From: Bedellia somnulentella
Lineage: Eukaryota > Arthropoda > Insecta > Lepidoptera > Bedelliidae
Length of the DNA: 64,000 nucleotides
Direction of reading: 5' to 3'
NCBI GenBank assembly: GCA_963576735.1
Contig: OY755178.1
Location: forward strand, 4,154,001-4,218,000
Below, piece after piece: positions 42,484-54,400 of this stretch. The first letter of the stretch is position 1, and each line of letters opens with the position of its first letter. The translations under genes and the position numbers were made by a program. Under the pieces are notes generated by a model that did not search any database, had not been told where the DNA came from, and worked only from the letters and a program-made list of their open reading frames with translations.

Positions 42484-42738
42484 TTTATCATGGTTGCTAA
42501 CGGTGAGGGAAAACATCGTGAGGAAACCCACATGGCTGAGTTGTACTTAGTCATGTGACAGTGTATTCGTACAAAACGGCGATAGGCCTGCCCCCTATCA
42601 AGTGAGTACACTGTCTAAGCAAAACGTGGGTACCTTCTCTGGAAACTAGATGGCGCTTGCCATGTGAGTTCAGGAGTATTGGTACCTCTGCCAACCCCTT
42701 CGGGGATAAACGGCGTGAACGTTTATGTTATGTTATGT
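42484..42738 (+). repeat. family B SINE lacking its tRNA head
   Basis: Body from GGTTGCTAACGGTGAGGGAA to CCAACCCCTTCGGGGATAAA followed by a TTATGTTATGTT tail; 5' truncated. Confidence 0.65.
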
Positions 42739-44388
42739 TTATATTAAAACTAAACAAAATTAAACCAGATTATAAAAACAAGAGTTGATAATAAAAAGCA
42801 TTATCACAAAACGTCACTAATATTCTATTATTAAAATACCTCATATTGCCATAGGCTCATATGTTTATAAATTGGTTTTTAAAGCTTGAGTAGTGGCGCA
42901 GATTTACTAGCAACAAGTATATTATTTTATCTGTCCTTAAATTGTATGTTGAAAAACTCAGTCAATTAATGTGATTTATAGAAATTTCATTTTCTTGTCT
43001 TCGGAGCAATCTGTAATATATTATACATAATATAGTGTTTTAACATAGTAACGAAAGCAATACGCATTGACTTATGTATGACCATTGGTTAAAAATAATG
43101 TAAATTATAGTGTATACATACAAGTGATTAAAAACGTGTAAATCTATCCTATTTAGTATGTGGTTGTGATTTCAAACCAGTGGGTTATTCTGCCTTTTGC
43201 GCTTTTATATTTATCATAATATATTTCAGTTTGAAGTTAAGATGTGTTGGAATAGTAATGTTATATTGGTGAGAGTAACCTATCTGTTGTAGTTTACTAT
43301 CCATAATTATTCCAGTTTTCTTTCATATTCAACTTTCGTTCTATGTGTATTTATGTGTGTACTTTCAGAAGTTATATTTCAGACGTATGATTGTATTGTT
43401 TTGTGAAATTTCAGTAAGTTTCAGCATAGATTATCATCTGAGATTGTTCCATTTGTAAATTGTGAACCGAATACTCATAAAACATTAATATTTGTTGTAT
43501 AGATGATAAATAATGTGACTTACGCAGGGATGGATACTTAAATTATTAAAATTTTAACTGATATATTGGCTATGTAGTGAGTAGAATATTTTTTTACAAA
43601 TAAATTATAGCAGCTATTTACTTCTATTTATTTTGTTTCAAATCCGTTATGGTTAATGCTATAAAGGACCATGGAGGATTTTGTATGAACCCCGTCCCCA
43701 CCCTACAACAGTCATGGGGTATGTGTCAATTTGTTCATTGGGACCCAAAAAAGTCTAAAGTACCTGTGTTAATTGCAAAAACATTTGGGTTTTTTTATAA
43801 TAAAAAAATAACTTTTCGGCACAAATTTATTTATTTTAAACAAAAATATTTTTTTCTACAAACAAAAAGGCGTATTTCACGTAAACAAATGACGATTCTA
43901 TGTACATTGACGTCCTGTATCCATAATTGTGCCAAAACGTTCTTAAAATCACCTCCTCTGCGCACGTCCCGACTAGCTCGAACCGGTTTCCGGCACCTTC
44001 ATTTTGCGACACTATTAGCGTTTAGCGTAATACTTTTTCATTCTTAGAGCTACTAAATCTCCACGCAATGAAACATTAGAAAAAAAATGATTTTTTTGGT
44101 TTCTAAAAAATAATGTTACCTTATAGCAAAGATATTAAAATACTACGCATTTTATATTAAAATATTATTTAGATCGCCCTATTCTAGTCCTTCTTAATGC
44201 ACACTAAGTAAATGTGTAAGTAAAAAGAAGAATATATTATAAAATCTAAACCCCAAGCATTTGAAATATGTCGCCATAGTAAAAAGTTCTGTATTCTAAT
44301 AGATGTTTCAAATGATACTTGTTTGAAATCTGTTGGATGGTGGGGACGTTTTTTCCCATCGTCCTTTGAGCGTACAATATTTTTCTTA
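42739..44388. other. intergenic DNA, no gene recognised
   Basis: The 132-codon frame at 43649-44047 has no recognisable domain, so I do not call it. Confidence 0.35.
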
Positions 44389-44606
44389 AAGGTGCTCTCT
44401 CACCGGGAGCATTCGCGAGTAATGTAACGTTACAGATTTACATCAGTGAAGGAGGAGAAACGAGCATTACAATGGCCACCTTGTAATGATTGTATGAATT
44501 ATACGCGAATGCTCGTCATTCAGGGAGGTATTATTGTAATTTAATGCTCAAAGACGAATCTATAATGTTATAGTACACATGAATGCTCCCGGTGAGGGAG
44601 CACCTT
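44389..44606. mobile_element. MITE with about 27-bp inverted repeats, TA flanks
   Basis: AAGGTGCTCTCTCACCGGGA at the left end is matched by TCCCGGTGAGGGAGCACCTT at the right with one mismatch, and both ends are flanked by TA. It is 218 bp with no coding frame. TA flanks suggest a Tc1/mariner-type or similar transposase. Confidence 0.65.
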
Positions 44607-44794
44607 TATATGACTATGATTATCATACATTTGAATTAATCTGGTCGGGAAACTTACACCAACAGACTTTTAGCAGTGAGCCAGTGATTCACATACTTGA
44701 CTTGCTCTGTCGCTACCAGCAGCTTGATAATAAGCTGCCATAGATCACTGCGCTGTTAACTGATAGATTAGGTTAAATTTGTTGGTACCTTTAT

Positions 44795-44920
44795 TCACGA
44801 CTAATCCCAAAAAGAGTTTGCCCAAACTTTAGAATTAAAAATAATCAGTCGCTTTTGGTTGTTGGGTGGGGAAAACTGGTATATAAACACTGAAAAAAAA
44901 AAACTTTATAAACCTCTCAC
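44795..44920 (-). repeat. degenerate family A fragment
   Basis: Retains AATCCCAAAAAGAG, AGTCGCTTTTGG and GGGTGGGGAAAA of the family on the minus strand. Confidence 0.4.
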
Positions 44921-44984
44921 TTTTCCCAAAATCAAAGATAAAGATAGAATCGTTAACCCGTTAATGGTTGGTTATTGTAACAAG

Positions 44985-45190
44985 GGTAGGTGCCCGGCGA
45001 CTTGAGTGCTAGTGTACTACTGCAGGAGACCTGAGTTGAGTCCTCACCAATGTTGTTAACAGTGAGAGAATATATCGTGAGGAAACCCACATTAACAAAT
45101 TGTACTAAGTAATATGACAGCGGATTAGTATACAAGCGATGATATGCCTAACGGTCAGTTGAACAAGACGTCGGTACTAAGAAAAACCAG
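44985..45190 (+). repeat. family B SINE, diverged head and body
   Basis: Tail-less copy with GAGACCTGAGTTGAGTCCTC (decayed B box) and GTTGTTAACAGTGAGAGAAT. Confidence 0.5.
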
Positions 45191-45282
45191 ATTACTTACT
45201 AAAATAGGTTTAACCCGTGGTTATGAGTAGATATGTCAGGTAATTGGTAATACAAAATCATAAACCTCTTAGTATATACATA

Positions 45283-45288
45283 TTTATT
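45283..45288 (-). other. candidate polyadenylation signal of WDR3
   Basis: AATAAA on the minus strand 18 bases past the WDR3 stop codon. The 3' UTR would be very short; other signals may lie further left. Confidence 0.35.
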
Positions 45289-45305
45289 ATTGTTAAATCC
45301 CAACA

Positions 45306-45470
45306 CTACGTAACAGTGACAATCGGTCTCTTGACGGCGGTTCGCACGCGTCTTTTCTTGTCACGTTTCCTCCGTTCCGTGGTCGCTTCTCTGAAGAGCT
45401 GCTCACCCTCTGCCGCTTCCGCGTCGCGTTGCAGCCATTGTAGCGCGTGCACGTTGTAGCCCACCATGTC
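45306..45470 (-). CDS. WDR3: WDR3 last exon: C-terminus
   Basis: Acceptor ccacag|GAC, phase 0. It encodes [19 protein letters not shown] and a Lys/Arg-rich end finishing IVTVT and stop, typical of the family. Confidence 0.9.
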   Translation of the reverse strand, partial: DMVGYNVHALQWLQRDAEAAEGEQLFREATTERRKRDKKRRVRTAVKRPIVTVT

Positions 45471-48400
45471 CTGTGGAATAAGACATAGTTATAACGTTCT
45501 TCAACAACAGCCTGACGAAGAACGAGAAGGTACCAGCGGTCAACGGCACCAGAGTGGCCCTCAGTTTCAAAATGAATAAGATCAGTTCCATTTCAGTTTT
45601 TGTTCATAAAAACCTCATGTGGGGATAATAACTAAAAATAAAGAATAAATAAAGGAAAATTTATTTATTAAATTATGTGATAGTTAGGCGTTTTCAACAT
45701 TTGCATTCTATCTGAAAAGATAGACAAGTGGCCTTTCGAATTAGTAAAAATTCGGAGGTAGGAAACGCAAACACTACTTAAACGTGTAAAAGAAATACAG
45801 GATAGAAGAATTTCGCGCTGGCAGCCATTGACACGGTGGCTCTATTGGCAGAGCGTCGGGGCGTATACCCGAGGTTGCGGGTTCTTTTCCCGCCTGTGTC
45901 GAAAATTTTCTTTCCTTTATTTATTATTGGTCATCTCGTCTACTTGGATTTGAGCAACAACTCTATAACGGATGAGTAAAAAAACTGGCCATACATCAAT
46001 ACATCCATACATACTCACGGCCATAAATCCCAAAAAGGGGTATCCAGAGCTTTAGAGCTCTTCAGACACATTTGGAAGTTGATAGGGGAGAAGATAGTAG
46101 AAATTAAGGATCGATGGTGATGGGGCTCCAAGCACACATCGCCAAAAAAAGCCAATACCCTTAGTCACCTCTTACGACAACCGTAGATAGAAAGCGGCAG
46201 TGACATTTCAAACCGCACTACACGCCAATTTTATAAGTCAGAAGTATTGAGTAAGTACTTTCATTTCTATTGGTTAAGGTATAAGGTTGAAGTTATAGTG
46301 GTAATTATCTATACTTAGCCACTGCATTTAAGGGGGCTACAAAAATATGATACGGATTAATTACGTTGGAACAAATAAAGCTAAATCAATGGCAGGTTCC
46401 AAGATACCGTCTAACTTAGGGGCTTATGAAAGACGACAACTGAATTTATACTGATGAAGAGTACAACTGATACATACATAATACATATACAGTCATAAAC
46501 TTATCAGCCACTTAACTACAAAAATAAAAAATAGACACCATAGTAATAAATAAAGGAAAGAAAAATTTCGACACAGGCGGGGATCGAACCCGCGACCTCG
46601 GGTAAACGCCCGAACGCTCTGCCAATTGAGCTACCGTGTCAATTGGCTGCCAGTGCGAAATTCTTCTTTCCTTCTTTCTTTCCTTTATTTAATCTTTATT
46701 TATTAGTAATAATCCCCACATGAGGTTTTCATGAACAAAAAGATTTAAGTTAGACACCATAGGTTATATTAGTACAATTAAAACTCCTACAACTTCAGCC
46801 ATCATTACTAACCCGGTACTCATTAACCTTAGCGGCTACGCAAACAGAAGAAGGCAAGGCGACGGTAAGTTATACAACCATAAAATTGTGCTTCGGTTCG
46901 ATTCTCACGTTTATTTTATGACAAAAATGACTTAAAGATTAGTATCAGTAAAGTACAAATGATACATTAAGGGCCAGCGCTGACTGCCGGCATGGCATGG
47001 CATGGCATGGCAAAGGATTTCGGTACAGATATAGCATTTTTAATCTTATTACCATTAGTATAGAATTCATTTTACTTCATTTTGACACAACGATGCCGAC
47101 GTTCTGTCCTACCGCGGCCTCCCTCGGCATCGTTGTGTCAAAATGAATTCTATACGCATTGCAATAAGATTAAAAATGCTGTATCTGTACCGAAATCCTT
47201 TGCCATGCCATGCCGGCAGTCAGCGCCGGCCCTTATAAAGGAAATTAAATCATTAGTCAGATAATGACTAATAAAAAAAACAGTTACAATATTTTAATCA
47301 TTAACCAGTATTAGCGCACAATTATAATAACTAAAACTACATATACTCACAGTTATAAATCCCAAAAAAGTTGTATCAAGACCTTCAGAATTAGAATGCT
47401 TCAGCCACCTTGAAACAAGAGTGGGATAAAGATTGTAAAATAAAGTTCATATTAACTATTACTTACCCGATACTCATTAATTCTCATCGCAGCCTTAGCC
47501 TGTATCTGTATGAGGTGTTTGAGCAAGTGATGGTTGGCCACCAAGGAGGCGTGGTGCACCTTCACGAGGAACAACGCGAGCCGACACAATAGTTCAACGT
47601 GGTCGCCACGCTCCAGCAGTGAGGGAAGCATCCTCACTATCTCGCAGGCAGAACTGAACGGGAGTAGCAGGAGGGATTCTTCTAGATCGCTGAGGGAGAA
47701 AGCGGAGATTTAGTAGTTTGTATACATATACAATACACGCAGACCAAATAGAAAATGTGCTCAACACAACAAATTATCTATACTTATAATAAATCTGTAG
47801 AGAGGTCAATTCTGTACATGGAATATATTTTCAAAATAACTATCAGGGGGTAATAAGTGATCGATACTGATGCCAAAAATGCATTCAGTAAAATTTTTGT
47901 CTGTCTGTCTGTCGGTTTGTATGTTCCTTATGGAAACAAAAACTACTCGACGGATTTTAGCGAAACTTGGCACAATTATTCTTCATACTCCTAGGCAGGT
48001 TATAGTATACTTTTAAGCAGAGTAGTAAAGGGGAATTTTGGGAAAACGGTAGAAACTACTACATTTTTTAAGCTTCCGTCGCGTGTGCAGCCTTAATGGT
48101 TTAAGTTACATAGAAATCGTGTATGACGGAAATATTTTTCATAAAATTGTATAAAAAATATTGCGCAACAGCATATGTCTATCTTTTATGGTTGACTCAC
48201 AATATCACGTGTAACTCCTGATAGCTTAGCAGTTCGGAGCATTCTGATTATATTTGTTTACTCTTACGTTAATAATACTCACTCATCCCTAATTTAAAAA
48301 AGTTAACATTATCACCTATTCAATAAAAAAATAATCATAGAAATCGGTAAAGAAACACCGAAATTACACATGAAATAAGTTATCGCGCCCGTGACCAAAA

Positions 48401-51400
48401 CCAAATAATTACTAATTTAAATATTACATACTAGATGGCGCCAGTAGTTGTGGTACTTCTTAGCGTTTTACTCAACTCAACTTCAACTCATTCTGAAAAT
48501 TAGCTTATGTTCGGAGATACTAAACCGTTCATATGAGCGCTTTTAAAATCACAAAGCTACTCTATTCAGGAGTGCTCTAAGTAGTAATCATTGCGCCTCA
48601 GATATTAAAAAAACCACGCTACCCGTGCGAAGCTGGGCCGATCGACTAGTGAAGAATAAAAGAGTATGTATGAATATATTGATGGATGCGAACGAAGCTA
48701 GAGAGGTTTGCTAGGATCGTACAAAGTGGCGATCGATAGTCTCTGCCTACCCTAATGGGATCTAACAGCGTGAGTATATGTATGTATTTACTTTCTATTA
48801 TTAATATTTTGTCTAAGGTTTTTAGTTTTACTAATATTGTGTGTTATTTATGTGCCCGATGAAATGGAGCATAAACGTGTTTTCTTTCTTAAGTCCAAAT
48901 AAGATAATACTAGTTGTATAAGTCAGTATAGCTGAATTGAGTTATTATGAGCATTACGTGTAATGTAAGCAGTTCCTTGATGAAATCTATGACTTTATAC
49001 CCAGAAATGGTCTGTTTACAAAGTATTTTTTTCCAATTAGTACAGACCATATATATATATATTATAGACAGATCAAGTTAGCCCCAAACTAAGTTTAATT
49101 TGTATTATGGAATACTAACTCAACGATATATTTAATATTATAAAATACACATACACGTATATGTATGAGCTAGTTAAAAATGACATTTACCTAGATCGTA
49201 TCCTCTTCACAGTCTCGACCAAGAAATCCTCAGCCGTGGAGCAATTGTACGCGGTCATGAGAACGGGTACGGGCACATTTTGTCCTCGAGCCTCCACCAG
49301 CTCCGCTTTGTACTGGGCACTCACTTGTAGGCATTCCAGGATTGAGTCCGCCTGGAATATAAAGTGGTTAAAGTGATTAAGGATCTTTTGCAACCATCGA
49401 TTGTGTCCTGTTATTGCAACCAATATACATACATACATTACCCATTGGGATAGTCAGAGACTATTGATCGCCATTTTGTATGATTCTGCCAATCCATCGA
49501 TCGTTTACATTCATCAATCTTTTCATACATGCTCTTTTATTCTTCATACTTCGGACGCTTGCCTCTTTGAGCACAATCTCTATATGTGTATGTATAATAA
49601 TTTATGGTTTAACAGCGTTATTTCTTATAATAGTATGAAACTTGTCGACTTCAATTAAAATTAACCATATGGGTTTCCTCATGGTGTTTTTCCTCACCGC
49701 TAACAAATTTTATACATTAACCACACTTATGACTTCTATGGTAGGCTCAACTATGATTCTCTGTATTAGTAGCAGTGTTCCTCGTACTGAACTATTAAAC
49801 TTACTTAAAATATAATGTTATCTATGTTGTTATTAATTATTTATAATGTTATCAATATTAGTTTGTTGTGCAGTGTCGGCTTAGAATAGCACTACCCCAT
49901 TTCTTCCAAAGGGTGATCGTAAGAGGCGACTAAGGGTATCGGGGCTTCTTAAGTGATTTTTGGTCGATTGGAGAACCAAAAACATTTATTTTAAAATATT
50001 TTTTTCACTTAACTTCCAAAAGTGGCTTAATAATTTTCTGATTCCGTAGCTCTGGCCTCCCATTTTAGGGATATATAACCGTATATGTATGTATGTTATC
50101 AAAGTGCACTTGGATGTAATGCATTTAGTTTGGTATACTCACTGCTTTTTCAGCTCCTATAGTTTTCTTGGATGGCAAATTCAAGTTTGGTAATCCTGGT
50201 ACTGGAGCCTGCAATAAAAAAAGTACATATGGTCAGGATATACGTGCATAATTTATATTCTGGTTTTCATGCTGAGCACGCACACAGAAGTATATGTAAT
50301 ATAAGGTGATGTTCATAAAGTTTTTGTCTTACAAAAGCGAGCTATCCGATCTATTTACATGTTGAGGTCGAGGTATTCGTTGCGCGGAAAATTTAAAGAT
50401 ATTGGCATTTTAACTGTTCCTTGCCAATACATATTTGAGAATTTAATGTATGCCAAAAAGAATATAGGCCAATTTAGTAAAGTTAGTGATAGGCATACTG
50501 TTAACACTCGGAATAAGGAGAAACTTAACGTACCGAAGTGGAGACTTAATAAAGTAAGTAACTCCTTTATGGGACTATCCCTGAAAATGTTCAATAAACT
50601 CCCTTCTGACATATTGGAATTGCCTGTGGCATCTTTTAAAAAGGCAATTAAAGCCATGCTTTTAAAGAAATCTTACTACAGTGTTCAAGATTTTTTAAAC
50701 GACAAGGACCCAACGCGCACATGACCATGTCCGTAAAGCTATAAATCTTCCCTCGTTATTCCTAGGAATAATTGTCTGGTGAGGATTTTTCTTCTCACGT
50801 TATGTGATTGGTTTTTGTGATGGACAATTTATTTTAATTATGTCAAACTAGCGTTTGGTTTGGTCGCTTAGAAAATCTTTTGTAAAGTAAAAACATGTTT
50901 ATAAACTGAAATTGTACAAACCATATTTTGAAAAAATGAAAAAATGTGAATGTAAAGAGTTTCTTTGTTGCTTCTTCTCTTTACGAACACCTTCCGAAGC
51001 AACGGATTAACGATTAATTTAAAACTTTGACGTTCAAAAAATGTTAGTATTTAACTTTATTTTGAAAAATAAACTTTTTGACTTTTTTTGACTTTTTGAG
51101 GTTGTGTAATACTGTTAAATTTGTATCTAAAATAATATTATAGCGACTATATACTATAGCGACACCTATTGTTTATTTAAGTGCAACTACATTTGTAATG
51201 AGATGTAGATGTCAAAATAGAAATGTCACTGTAACATTGAAACAATAAAATATACAGTCAGGTCAGTCTGTGCCGAGCACTCTGTAGTTTTATTAGGTTA
51301 TGAACCCAGTCTCGCTTTAAATTGTAATTTGTTTTTGGAAATACTGTAAAAAATGGCTGGCAGTTATATTGTTAATGTTCCGAAGCTCCGGGGTCGTGAA

Positions 51401-54400
51401 AATTATGATGAGTGGGCATTCGCGGCCGAGAATTTCTTAATTTTGGATGGCGTCGACATCAACAAACAAGAAGCCGAAAATGGCGGCAACACAGTGACCG
51501 TTGACGAACAAAAGGCAAAAGCAAAATTGGTGATGACAATAGATTCGTCGTTATACGTACATATCAAGAGTGAAAAAACCGCTGTAGACATATGGAAAAA
51601 ACTCAAGACGCTATTCGACGACTGTGATTAGCTTGCTACGAAATTTGATTTCCATACGCCTCGAGAACAGTGAGACAATGACGGCATACGTTACGCAGGT
51701 CATAGATACGGCGCAAAAATTAAGAGGAACGGGTTTCGACATTAATGAAGAATGGATAGGATCGCTGTTGTTAGCAGGATTGACGGATAAATTTTCGCCC
51801 ATGATCATGGCGATCGAACATTCTGGGTTGGCCATATCTGCTGACGTCATAAAATCCAAACTGTTGGACATGAGTGATAATGTTGGTAGCAGTGAAACTG
51901 AAAGCGCATTTTTAGCATCTAAAAGTTGGCAGCGCCGTAAAGGAAATAAAGTTGTCAAAACAGTTGAAACGTCTAACCGACCTGTCAATGTCAAAGTGAT
52001 TAAATGCTATAAATGTAAACAAACCGGTCATTATAAAAACCAATGTCCGCAAACAAAGGAAAAAAAGGTAAATGCGTTCAGTGCAGTATTTCTTAACGGC
52101 AGTTTTGATAAGCATGAATGGTACATTGACTCTGGTGCCAGTAGTCATATGATGATCAGCCAAGACAACATAAAAAATGCGTCAAGTAATCTAACTACAA
52201 AGGAGATTATAGTTGCAAACAGAACAACTATGCCTGTATTATGCTCTGGAGATACACAAATTACGACTGTTGTGAACAACAAGGAATTTGATATTGCCGT
52301 CAAAGATGTGTTATGTATTCCCACACTCACCACCAACTTATTGTCTGTCAGTCAGCTGATAAAGCATGGTAACAAAGTCAGTTTTCATCAGGAATTTTGT
52401 TACATCAGAAATCGGCAGAAGGAACTGATTGGCATAGCACAGTTAATAAATGGGGTCTACAAGTTAAACACCAAGTCAGCATGTTTGTTCGCGGCTTCAG
52501 CAACAACGATATCAAATGTAATTTGGCACAGAAGACTTGGACATATAAATAGCAAAGACATGAATGACATGAGAGAGGGTGCGGTTGACGGCTTAGAATT
52601 TGACAAGAAAGCTGAGATCAGCAAGTTCAATTGCACAGTGTGCTGTGAAGCCAAACAAACCAGATTGCCATTTCCACATAGCAGTAATAGAAGTATGCAT
52701 GTCCTTGATTTGATTCATGCAGATGTGTGTGGGCCGATGGAAACCAAATCAATTGGCTCATCCAGATATTTCTTGCTATTTGTGGATGACTATAGTAGAA
52801 TGTCATTTGTCTATTTTTTGCAGAAAAAAAGTGAAGTCTACTCCTGTTTTAAAGAATTCAAGATTATGGTTGAAAAACAGATGAATTGCAGTATAAAAGT
52901 TCTAAGGACAGACAATGGCACAGAATTTTGCTCAAATGAAATGGAGAACTATTTAAAACAACATGGCATAATACATCAGCGCACCAACCCATATACCCCA
53001 GAACAAAATGGGATGTGTGAGAGATTTAACCGCACTATTGTGGAGAGAGCCAGATGTTTACTTTATGATGCAAAGTTTGAGAAAAGGTTTTGGGCAGAAG
53101 CAGTTCACACAGCTGTGTACTTAAAAAATAGAACAGTTGCTTCAGGGATGAACAAAAAAACTCCTTATGAACTTTGGACTGGCTGCAAGCCAAATGTCAG
53201 TCATCTAAGATTGTTTGGAAGCACAGTTATGGCTCACATTCCTAAACAAAAAAGACTGAAATGGGATAAAAAGGCAGAAAAGCATTACTTAGTTGGGTAT
53301 GCTGATAATATAAAGGGGTACAGGCTGTACAATCCCAGTACCAATAAAGTGATAACATGCAGGGATGTTACTGTCATGGAGCAGGATAATTCAGAAATAG
53401 TGCAAGCAACAATAAATGAAAACAATGTGTCCTCACCTGACAATCTTGGTCAGAATAAAGATTCTGATGACTCAGACTCTGAAGTGTCAACTGGTACAGT
53501 GAAAAGTAATGTTACGACATCTGTTCGCAAGTAGGAGATAGGATTTGCCACTACTAGATAACAGATGGCGTTACTAGTAAGTAAAAAAAAAAAGGAATTA
53601 CTAGATGTTTCTCGAATATCGACTTTTCGAGAATGTGGTACTAGAACTTTCTGTAATATTCGCGTATTTGAGATTTGGCATATATAAAGAGCGACGCGTG
53701 CTACGGAGTTATTCGAGTGCGAAGAACTAAAGCGAGAACAAGCGAAATACTAGAGCGAAGAAATTAAATACGACAGTGCAGTGATATACGGATTACGGAA
53801 ATAAGCTTAACGGTGTGGACAGTGTTACTATAACGGAGTAAATTAGTGTTGTTAATTAGTGCGAGTATCGATAGTTAAATATCGATAGTGTTTGTTGTGT
53901 TGTGTAAAGTGCGTTATTGGTCAATAAATATAATTACACCTTATTGCACGAAAGTGTGACTGGTATTTATCAAATTAAGAACCCGGTACGTAACAATTGG
54001 TGACAGAAGTGGATTTGAAGATGCCAGTTATGCCGAAGGAAGACGGAAGAGAGGGTGTGAAGACACGCGCTCAGAAAGCCGCAGAGGGTGAACAGCTGTC
54101 GGAAATGAGTTCATCGGTCACGAACCCTCGGAGTGACATTCCAGAGGAGACGTCCGCGGTGACTAACGCGCCGTCTACATCAACGGCGCCGGCGGCCGCA
54201 ACTAATACTGACTTGACGATGATAGTTGAAATGTTTCAAAGCATGCGTGAAGCACAACAAAGCATGCGTGAAGCACAACAAAGCATACAGGATGTTGTGA
54301 AAAACATACATTCGGAGGTACAGGATGTTAAAAAAAACATACATTCGGAGGTACAGGGTGTTGTGAAACAAGAAGTTCGTGAGTTGCGCGAGGAACAGCA

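Noticed and set aside
43649..44047. 132-codon open frame on the plus strand
   Set aside because: No recognisable motif, biased by A/T-rich runs, no splice or promoter context; likely chance.
47082..47264. 60-codon open frame
   Set aside because: Lies in the arm of the inverted-repeat MITE; explained by that element.
53997..54020. Upstream TTG start for gypsy Gag
   Set aside because: TTG initiation is not expected in an animal retrotransposon; the ATG at 54021 is preferred.
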